Origin: Spirochaeta sp. | GTDB lineage: Bacteria > Spirochaetota > Spirochaetia > DSM-27196 > Alkalispirochaetaceae | NCBI GenBank assembly: GCA_007117185.1 | Contig: SKHA01000016.1 | Span: 1-5,027 of the forward strand | Reading direction: 5' to 3' | DNA: 5,027 nucleotides | Shown here: positions 1 through 5,027 of the stretch, in pieces | Numbering within the stretch: position 1 is the first letter of the stretch | Layout of the letters: each line of letters opens with the position of its first letter | Notes under the pieces: generated by a model | The model's database searches: none | What the model was told of the DNA's origin: nothing | What the model saw: only the letters and a program-made list of their open reading frames with translations | Program-made: the position numbers and the translations under genes

Positions 1-526
1 CCTCAAAGCGATCTGCGAGAAATCACGCATGATTCGTCTTCCTTTGAACCGGGCCAACGAGCTGGTGCAGATTGAAAAAGCCCGAAAAGAGATCACCGGC
101 TTCCGCGGTGAAGAGGCAGAACTCAGGGAGATCGCCCGCACCCTGGAGATGACCACCGAGCACGTTTCTGACCTCCTGAGCATCTCCCGGGACCTGATTT
201 CCCTGGAGACGCCGGTGTACAACGAGAAAGACTCGTCGGTACTGGGTGACTTCATCGAAGACCGCGGCTACGTCCAGCCGGAGGCGCTGACCATCGAGAA
301 GGCCCTCAAGGACGACATCAACGAGGTACTGGCTACACTGACGGAGAAAGAAGCGGATATCATCCGCTTTCGCTTCGGTCTGAACGGTCGCAGTCCCCTC
401 TCTCTCAAGGAGATCGGTGATCGGTACAACCTGACCAAGGAGCGGATCAGGCAGATCGAGAAGAAGGCGTTGCGTCGTCTGCAGCACCCAAAACGGGCTC
501 AGATTCTGGAGGCGTACGTCGCCTGA
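1..526 (+). CDS. Sigma-70 family RNA polymerase sigma factor, C-terminal part (5'-truncated by window)
   Basis: This is the C-terminal part of a sigma factor that directs RNA polymerase to -35/-10 promoters. The first full codon is at base 2. The ATG at 29 is internal, because the residues before it (LKAICEKSR) continue the family's region 3.0, so the true start lies upstream of the window. About 174 residues are visible. Residues 1-30 are region 3.0 (SRMIRLPLNRANELVQIEKA). Residues 38-62 look like the region 3.1 helix-turn-helix. Residues 65-87 are the region 3.2 linker (SLETPVYNEKDSSVLGDFIED-like). Residues 110-130 are region 4.1 (LTEKEADIIRFRFGLNG). Residues 134-165 are region 4.2, the -35 binding helix-turn-helix (SLKEIGDRYNLTKERIRQIE), followed by the usual short tail after HPKR. 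The tail and region 3.0 resemble primary (RpoD/SigA) sigma factors. A group 2 (RpoS-like) factor cannot be excluded without regions 1-2. The stop TGA at 524 is followed at once by a terminator. Confidence 0.95.
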   Translation, partial: LKAICEKSRMIRLPLNRANELVQIEKARKEITGFRGEEAELREIARTLEMTTEHVSDLLSISRDLISLETPVYNEKDSSVLGDFIEDRGYVQPEALTIEKALKDDINEVLATLTEKEADIIRFRFGLNGRSPLSLKEIGDRYNLTKERIRQIEKKALRRLQHPKRAQILEAYVA

Positions 527-554
527 AGACGTCGTGTGTCCCGTAAACCCCAAG

Positions 555-595
555 AGCACCCCCGGCGCGCCAGCGTTGACAGGGGTGCTTTTTTT
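555..595 (+). terminator. Rho-independent terminator of the sigma factor gene
   Basis: An 8-bp perfect stem pairs AGCACCCC (555-562) with GGGGTGCT (582-589). It is followed by seven T residues (589-595, the first shared with the stem). The 19-base loop can form a small inner stem (CGC 566-568 with GCG 573-575). It begins 28 bases after the sigma factor stop codon and fits a standard intrinsic terminator. The loop also holds the -35 box of the predicted ppdK promoter, so both signals occupy the same DNA. Confidence 0.9.
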
Positions 596-604
596 ATATA
601 TTCT
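576..604 (+). promoter_or_regulatory. Predicted housekeeping sigma-70 promoter for ppdK, nested in the upstream terminator
   Basis: A perfect -35 hexamer TTGACA (576-581) is followed after exactly 17 bases by TATTCT (599-604), which matches 4 of 6 positions of the -10 consensus. A better-matching TATATT (597-602) exists, but at a short 15-base spacing. The 17-base spacer is the 3' arm and T-run of the sigma gene terminator. Transcription would start near base 611 and give a leader of about 49 bases before the ppdK ATG at 660. The hexamers and spacing are seen directly; promoter activity is inferred. Confidence 0.65.
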
Positions 605-643
605 GCTGCCCGTATCATTCGATAGGAACAAAACTTAGATTCC

Positions 644-650
644 GGAGGAA
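644..650 (+). promoter_or_regulatory. Ribosome binding site of ppdK
   Basis: GGAGGAA is a strong Shine-Dalgarno match, ending 9 bases before the ATG at 660 (11 bases from the last G of GGAGG). It supports ATG 660 as the start, as does the alignment of the N-terminal motifs with the PPDK family. Confidence 0.85.
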
Positions 651-659
651 AACCACTAC

Positions 660-3329
660 ATGTCTGAAAAGAACGTTTATTTTTTTGGCGGCGGCAAGGC
701 TGAGGGCGACGCATCCATGCGGGAACTGCTCGGCGGCAAAGGCGCCAACCTGGCGGAGATGTCCAGCATCGGCGTACCTGTGCCTGCGGGTTTCACCATT
801 TCTACCCGAGCTTGTGCCGAATACTATGAAAACAACATGCAGCACCCTGAAAGCCTCAAAAAGGAAGTTGCTGAACACCTTGCCCGCCTGGAAGAGATGA
901 TGGGCAAAAAACTCGGCGATGCATCGGACCCCCTTCTGGTCTCGGTTCGTTCCGGCGCTGCGGCGTCAATGCCGGGCATGATGGACACTGTCCTCAACCT
1001 GGGCATGAACGATAGAGCGGTCAAGGGACTTGCCGCGGTTTCCGGCAACGAGCGCTTTGCCTGGGACGCTTACCGCCGTTTTCTGCAGATGTTCGGCGAC
1101 GTCGTCATGGGCGTGGAGCACGAGCACTTTGAAGAGCAGTTGAACGCCGTCAAGGGTGCCAAGGGTGTGGAAGAGGATCTGGACCTGGACGCCGCGGACC
1201 TGCAGCAGGTGGTCGAGCGATACAAGAAGGTCTACCGTGATCACCTGGGCAAAGATTTCCCCCAGGACCCGGTAGAGCAGCTCTGGGGTTCCATCAATGC
1301 GGTCTTCGGCTCCTGGAACAACACCCGGGCGATCAAGTACCGCAAACTCAACGACATCAAGGGGCTCATCGGCACCGCCGTCAACGTCCAGTCGATGGTC
1401 TACGGCAACCTGGGTGACACCTCCGGTACCGGAGTTGCCTTCTCCCGGGATGCGTCCACCGGTGAAAAGGTGTTCTACGGTGAGTACCTGATGAACGCCC
1501 AGGGCGAGGACGTGGTTGCGGGTATCCGTACTCCCCAACCCCTCAAAACCCTGGCCGACGCCAACCCCACAATCTACAAGCAACTTGACGACATTCGCAC
1601 CAAGCTGGAAACCCACTACCGGGACATGCAGGACATCGAGTTCACCATCCAGCAGGGAAAGCTGTACCTCCTCCAGACCCGCAACGGAAAGCGCACCGGC
1701 CTGGCGGCGATCAAGATCGCTGTAGACATGGTTGCGGAAGGACTGATCAGCGAGGAAGAAGCTGTCAAGCGGGTTACCCCGGCGCAGCTTGACCAGGTGT
1801 TTCACCCCATGATCGAGCCGGCCAGCCGGAACGCTTCCCGGGTGATCGCCAAAGGGCTGAACGCCTCCCCCGGTGCCGCAGCAGGACAGATTGTCTTCAC
1901 CGCTGACGAAGCGGAGGACTGGGTGAAGAAGGAAGGCCGGAAGGTCCTCCTGGTTCGTCGCGAGACCAGCCCCGAAGATATTGGAGGGATGCACGTTGCC
2001 GAGGGAATCCTCACCTCTACTGGAGGGATGACCAGCCACGCTGCCGTTGTTGCCCGCGGCATGGGCAAGCCCAGCATCGTCGGGTGTAAAGCGCTGCAGA
2101 TCGACCACGCCAAAAAGACGATGACCGTCGAGGGCAAGGTGTACCAGGAAGGTGATTTCTTCACCATGGACGGCACCGCCGGCGAGCTCTTCGAGGGCGA
2201 GCTGAAGCTGATCAAGCCGGAACTGAAGGGTGAACTCGATGAGTTCCTCGCCTGGGCCGACGCAATTCGCCTGAAAGCCAACCGACCGGGACTGAAAGAG
2301 CAGCTGTTTACCATTCGTACCAACGCTGACACCCCGGCTGATGCCTCCGTGGCCCGCGGTTACGGTGCTCAGGGAATCGGTCTGTGCCGTACCGAGCACA
2401 TGTTCTTTGAAGAGGACAAGATTGCGATCTTCCGCGAAATGATCGTGGCCAAAGACCTTGACGCCAGAAAGAAAGCCCTGGCCAAGCTGATGCCGCTGCA
2501 GAAGAAGGACTTTGTCGGTATCTTCGAGGCGATGGACGGCTTTCCCGTCACGATTCGGCTTCTGGACCCGCCGCTGCACGAGTTCGTTCCCCACGAAGAC
2601 GCTCAGATCCAGGCTCTTGCAAAGACTACCGGTGTCAGCGTTGACGAACTGAAGCGCAAGATCGAATCGCTTCACGAACTGAACCCGATGCTCGGCCATC
2701 GCGGTTGCCGTCTCGGTATCACCTACCCCGAAGTGTACGACATGCAGGTTGAGGCGATCATGAACGCCGCCGTGGAGGTCACCAAAGCGGGAAAGAAGGT
2801 TGAGCCGGAAATCATGATCCCCCTGGTGGGAACGGTGAAGGAGCTTTCGGTTCTGCGGGCCAACGCCGAAGAGGTGATCAAGAAGGTCTTCGAGACGACG
2901 GGAACCACCGTGGCCCACAAGATCGGAACGATGATCGAGATTCCCCGGGCAGCGTTGACCGCTGACGAGGTGGCCCAGGAGGCTGACTTCTTCAGCTTTG
3001 GTACCAACGACCTGACCCAGATGGCGTTCGGCTACAGCCGTGACGACGTGGGTACGTTCCTGCCCCAGTACATCGAAGACGGTATCCTCGAAGAGGACCC
3101 CTTTGCCGTCCTGGATCAGACCGGCGTGGGCCAGCTGGTGCAGATTGGTGTGGAGAAGGGCCGCAAAACCAAGGCAGACCTGAAAGTGGGTATCTGTGGT
3201 GAGCACGGCGGCGAGCCCAAGTCCGTTGAGTTCTGCTACCGCACCGGGTTGAACTACGTCAGCTGTTCGCCCTACCGCGTTCCCATCGCCCGGCTTGCCG
3301 CGGCGCAGGCGGTGATCAGCAACCGCTGA
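660..3329 (+). CDS. ppdK: Pyruvate, phosphate dikinase (PPDK)
   Basis: This cytoplasmic enzyme reversibly converts ATP, phosphate and pyruvate to AMP, pyrophosphate and phosphoenolpyruvate. It can act in PPi-saving glycolysis or in gluconeogenesis. At 889 residues it has the usual full length (about 870-900). The N-terminal ATP-grasp domain shows GGKGANLAEM with K27 and SVRSGAAASMPGMMDT with R97. The central phosphohistidine swivelling domain has GGMTSHAAVVARGMGKPS, with catalytic H460 and T458, the threonine that PPDK regulatory proteins phosphorylate in plants and some bacteria. The C-terminal PEP/pyruvate TIM barrel has GLCRTEHMFF (R577), TIRLLDPPLHEF (R633), GTMIEIPRAA (E760), FGTNDLTQM (N783) and GICGEHGG (C846, the general acid/base cysteine of the family). 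TSH rather than other contexts, together with the N-terminal motifs, separates it from PEP synthase and PTS enzyme I. From remembered numbering of the Clostridium symbiosum enzyme, about 10 extra residues appear to lie between H460 and R577. All expected catalytic residues are present, so it should be active. It is flanked by terminators on both sides and is probably monocistronic. Confidence 0.98.
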   Translation: MSEKNVYFFGGGKAEGDASMRELLGGKGANLAEMSSIGVPVPAGFTISTRACAEYYENNMQHPESLKKEVAEHLARLEEMMGKKLGDASDPLLVSVRSGAAASMPGMMDTVLNLGMNDRAVKGLAAVSGNERFAWDAYRRFLQMFGDVVMGVEHEHFEEQLNAVKGAKGVEEDLDLDAADLQQVVERYKKVYRDHLGKDFPQDPVEQLWGSINAVFGSWNNTRAIKYRKLNDIKGLIGTAVNVQSMVYGNLGDTSGTGVAFSRDASTGEKVFYGEYLMNAQGEDVVAGIRTPQPLKTLADANPTIYKQLDDIRTKLETHYRDMQDIEFTIQQGKLYLLQTRNGKRTGLAAIKIAVDMVAEGLISEEEAVKRVTPAQLDQVFHPMIEPASRNASRVIAKGLNASPGAAAGQIVFTADEAEDWVKKEGRKVLLVRRETSPEDIGGMHVAEGILTSTGGMTSHAAVVARGMGKPSIVGCKALQIDHAKKTMTVEGKVYQEGDFFTMDGTAGELFEGELKLIKPELKGELDEFLAWADAIRLKANRPGLKEQLFTIRTNADTPADASVARGYGAQGIGLCRTEHMFFEEDKIAIFREMIVAKDLDARKKALAKLMPLQKKDFVGIFEAMDGFPVTIRLLDPPLHEFVPHEDAQIQALAKTTGVSVDELKRKIESLHELNPMLGHRGCRLGITYPEVYDMQVEAIMNAAVEVTKAGKKVEPEIMIPLVGTVKELSVLRANAEEVIKKVFETTGTTVAHKIGTMIEIPRAALTADEVAQEADFFSFGTNDLTQMAFGYSRDDVGTFLPQYIEDGILEEDPFAVLDQTGVGQLVQIGVEKGRKTKADLKVGICGEHGGEPKSVEFCYRTGLNYVSCSPYRVPIARLAAAQAVISNR

Positions 3330-3347
3330 TCGTTGCGACGATAATTC

Positions 3348-3381
3348 GGCGGCTGGTCCAGTGGACTGGCCGCCTTTTTTT
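3348..3381 (+). terminator. Rho-independent terminator of ppdK
   Basis: GGCGGC (3348-3353) pairs with GCCGCC (3369-3374). The stem continues through two G-U pairs and GTCC/GGAC to give about 12 bp, with a 3-base loop AGT at 3360-3362. Seven T residues follow directly (3375-3381). It begins 18 bases after the ppdK stop codon. It is a strong canonical terminator and ends just 15 bases before the start codon of the next gene. Confidence 0.93.
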
Positions 3382-3396
3382 GTCGACAGTGATACC

Positions 3397-4977
3397 ATGA
3401 TTCGAATTGCAGCCACCGTTTTGGTTGGGTTATCTCTCATCGTCATGCCCGTCGTGGCTGCAGATCAGCTGTGGTACCGGGGTGACCACGCCGGTGCGGT
3501 TGCCGGCTACCGGGCGCTCCTGGAGGTGGATCCGGACGATACTGACGCCCGAGTCAATCTGACCCTGCTTCTTCGGGAGGCAGGACAGCTGGAGGAGGCG
3601 GTGGCGGTGTCGGCACAGCTCGCCGGGCGGTCCCGGGTGCACCACCTGGCGACGGTAATACTCGCTGCCGGCGGGGCAGACGAGGATCTTCTCTCCAGTT
3701 TCGACAGTGCTGGCGACGGTGTCCTGCTGTTCTGGAGCGGACTGGCGGCATTCCGTTCCGGCCAAAACGATCTCGCAGAGGAACGCTTTTCCCGGGCACT
3801 GCAGGTGACACCCGAACTGGCGTACGCGCGATACTTTCAGGGACTTCTGGCGCTGGGCAGGGGCGACTGGGACGGGGCGATCGAACACCTGGAGGGAGTG
3901 CGCCGGCTGGAACCCAACCTGACCTCGGCGTTTGCTCCCCTGGCACAGGCGTACTATCAACGGGGTGACGCCACCGAAGCGATCGCGTTGCTGGATCGGG
4001 CGGCGATCGCGCTACCCTGGGACACGGAGATTCCCTCGCTGGCGGCGTTGTGGCGGGAGGAGTACCCGGTGGTGGCCGCCCGGGAGGCGTCGGCGGCGCA
4101 GCGCAGACGCGCTGTTGCCCAGGCCCCGGTGGTGGCTGAGGTCACCGGTTCCCGGCAGACCATGCCCTGGGTCCGGGTGGGGCTCGCGGAGAACGTGCGA
4201 TCGATTTACCTCAAGACCGGCGGCCCGTACCGGATCGTCCCCGTCCCGGACGACCTGGTGTACCGTAACGCAGCGCAACGCGAGGCCGCCCGGGGAGAAA
4301 CGCCCGACTCAGGCGAAAGGCTGCCAGGGGGACAGGTTCTGCAGGTCTCCCTGGATGGGGAGACCCGCGCCCTGACAGTCAGCAGCGAGGAAGGGGAGGT
4401 TCTGGTCTCCGCAACGCAGCCACTGCGGCTGGTCTACGACGATCCCCGGCATACCACCATTCTCTTTGACGTGACCTACGGCCACGGGCAGTTCTCAGCC
4501 GGGCGGGAAGACCGCTGGTATCGCGGTGAGATGGAGTTTCTCCCGTTCCTCCGGTCCGACGCCGGGACGGGAACGTTCACCGTGGTCAACGATCTTCCCA
4601 TTGAAGAGTATCTCTACTCGGTGGTGCCCTCGGAGATGCCGGCGTGGTGGCCCCCGGCGGCGCTGGAGGCGCAGGCGGTGGCGGCCCGCTCCTACACATT
4701 GCACCGCCGGGATCGCTTTCGGCCCAGGGGATTCGATCTGGTCAGCTCGGTTCTCTCGGCGTTCTACCGGGGCGTCAGCGGCGAGCACCCCCGAACAACC
4801 CAGGCGGTGGAAGCGACTCGCGGGCAGGTCCTGATGGACGGGTCGCGGCCGCTTGACGCGGTGTACAGCGCCAACAGCGGGGGAATCACCGAGTCGGCCA
4901 GAAGCGTCTGGGGTGGAGCGAGCGTACTGGTTGGCGTGGTGGATCCGCGCGTGCGCATACGGGGGAAAAAGGCATGA
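3397..4977 (+). CDS. Exported TPR-repeat protein with C-terminal SpoIID/LytB domain
   Basis: This is a predicted envelope protein of 526 residues. Residues 1-21 form a signal peptide (MIR, then a hydrophobic stretch, with probable cleavage at VVA-AD). An in-frame GTG at 3361 lies in the ppdK terminator loop and would add 12 residues before the signal, so ATG 3397 is preferred. TPR-like helical pairs cover residues 24-80 and then 108-209, with three clear repeats at about 108-141, 142-175 and 176-209. After an Ala/Arg-rich linker, a beta-rich segment starts at 259 (VRVGLAENVRSIYL). The SpoIID/LytB domain spans about 374-515: WYRGEMEF, VVNDLPIEEYLYSVVPSEMPAWWP with E413 at the position of the catalytic glutamate of Bacillus SpoIID, ALEAQAVAARSY, and YSANSGGITES at 490-500. 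SpoIID is a lytic transglycosylase acting on denuded glycan strands, and LytB relatives enhance amidases. A peptidoglycan role is inferred; the TPRs probably bind a partner. The protein has no cysteine and only three lysines. It ends soon after the GVVDP motif, which may be early. It overlaps the next frame by ATGA. Confidence 0.88.
   Translation: MIRIAATVLVGLSLIVMPVVAADQLWYRGDHAGAVAGYRALLEVDPDDTDARVNLTLLLREAGQLEEAVAVSAQLAGRSRVHHLATVILAAGGADEDLLSSFDSAGDGVLLFWSGLAAFRSGQNDLAEERFSRALQVTPELAYARYFQGLLALGRGDWDGAIEHLEGVRRLEPNLTSAFAPLAQAYYQRGDATEAIALLDRAAIALPWDTEIPSLAALWREEYPVVAAREASAAQRRRAVAQAPVVAEVTGSRQTMPWVRVGLAENVRSIYLKTGGPYRIVPVPDDLVYRNAAQREAARGETPDSGERLPGGQVLQVSLDGETRALTVSSEEGEVLVSATQPLRLVYDDPRHTTILFDVTYGHGQFSAGREDRWYRGEMEFLPFLRSDAGTGTFTVVNDLPIEEYLYSVVPSEMPAWWPPAALEAQAVAARSYTLHRRDRFRPRGFDLVSSVLSAFYRGVSGEHPRTTQAVEATRGQVLMDGSRPLDAVYSANSGGITESARSVWGGASVLVGVVDPRVRIRGKKA
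4961..4966 (+). promoter_or_regulatory. Possible Shine-Dalgarno for the downstream frame, inside the end of the SpoIID-domain gene
   Basis: GGGGGA lies 7 bases before the ATG at 4974, followed by a run of five A. It resembles a purine-rich ribosome binding site and, together with the ATGA overlap, suggests translational coupling. The same G5A5 tract is also a plausible slippage or sequencing-error site, so its role is uncertain. Confidence 0.45.
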
Positions 4978-5027
4978 GCGATCGTTCGGCGAATGATGTC
5001 GCGCCGCTGTCGAATGCCTGGCAGAAC
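4974..5027 (+). CDS. Start of an unidentified downstream reading frame (3'-truncated by window)
   Basis: Eighteen codons are visible, reading MSDRSANDVAPLSNAWQN, open to the end of the window. The ATG overlaps the TGA of the preceding SpoIID-domain gene as ATGA, a common arrangement for coupled genes in one operon, and a purine-rich GGGGGA lies 7 bases upstream. The peptide is polar, with no signal peptide or membrane segment, so a cytoplasmic start is likely if this is a true N-terminus. I do not recognise the family. The alternative is that it continues the SpoIID-domain protein after a -1 frameshift in the GGGGGAAAAA run. Confidence 0.55.
   Translation, partial: MSDRSANDVAPLSNAWQN

Noticed and set aside
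613..624. Small hairpin TATC-ATTC-GATA in the ppdK leader, considered as a regulatory RNA element.
   Set aside because: It has only four mostly A-T pairs. The leader is about 49 bases, too short and unstructured to support a riboswitch or attenuator.
23..631. A 202-codon - strand frame opposite the sigma factor gene.
   Set aside because: It is a shadow of the sigma factor coding sequence, spans the terminator hairpin, and has no recognisable protein features.
3333..3345. TTGCGA and GATAAT near the end of ppdK, considered as a promoter for the TPR-SpoIID gene.
   Set aside because: The two hexamers are almost adjacent rather than 16-18 bases apart, and neither has a partner at the right distance. 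They also lie upstream of the terminator.
3361..3396. Upstream in-frame GTG start for the TPR-SpoIID gene.
   Set aside because: The GTG lies in the ppdK terminator loop, the extension is encoded by terminator stem and T-run, and it would put polar and acidic residues in front of a good signal peptide.
966..3446. An 826-codon open reading frame on the - strand, antisense to ppdK and reaching into the next gene's start.
   Set aside because: It lies almost wholly opposite a confidently identified PPDK, crosses the ppdK terminator, and its translation resembles no known domain. Long antisense frames are expected opposite GC-rich, codon-biased genes.
4065..4140. Two short copies of a CCCGGTGGTGGC-like segment in the linker of the TPR-SpoIID gene.
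   Set aside because: They encode similar Val/Ala-rich stretches in low-complexity GC-rich DNA. They are too short and isolated to call a functional repeat.

Overview
This is a compact, GC-rich bacterial chromosomal segment with every gene on the + strand. In order it holds the 3' part of a sigma-70 family RNA polymerase sigma factor, a complete pyruvate, phosphate dikinase gene (ppdK), a complete gene for an exported protein joining tetratricopeptide (TPR) repeats to a SpoIID/LytB domain, and the first 18 codons of a further reading frame. There are no RNA genes, mobile elements, CRISPR arrays or long repeats. No intergenic gap exceeds about 135 bases.

The organism cannot be fixed from the sequence alone. 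A PPi-linked glycolytic enzyme, a TPR-SpoIID envelope protein and a sigma factor of this type would fit a free-living, fermentative spirochaete (Spirochaeta/Treponema-like), but this is a low-to-moderate confidence inference from gene content. No marker gene settles it.

Bases 1-526 encode sigma regions 3 and 4. Bases 527-659 are a dense control region: a Rho-independent terminator whose loop holds a perfect TTGACA -35 box, a matching -10 box just past the T-run, and a GGAGGAA ribosome binding site for ppdK. Bases 660-3329 are ppdK, an 889-residue enzyme with all its main catalytic motifs. Bases 3348-3381 form a second strong terminator. Only 15 bases after its T-run, the TPR-SpoIID gene starts at 3397 without a clear ribosome binding site. 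It ends at 4977 and overlaps the next start codon by ATGA.

The terminators suggest three separate transcription units: sigma factor, ppdK, and the TPR-SpoIID gene with its downstream partner. PPDK interconverts pyruvate and phosphoenolpyruvate in the cytoplasm. The TPR-SpoIID protein is predicted to act outside the membrane on peptidoglycan, so there is no obvious functional link between the neighbours. I found no convincing new biological system. The most interesting points are the promoter nested in the terminator, the start of the TPR-SpoIID gene on the edge of a terminator, and its abrupt end at a GGGGGAAAAA run.
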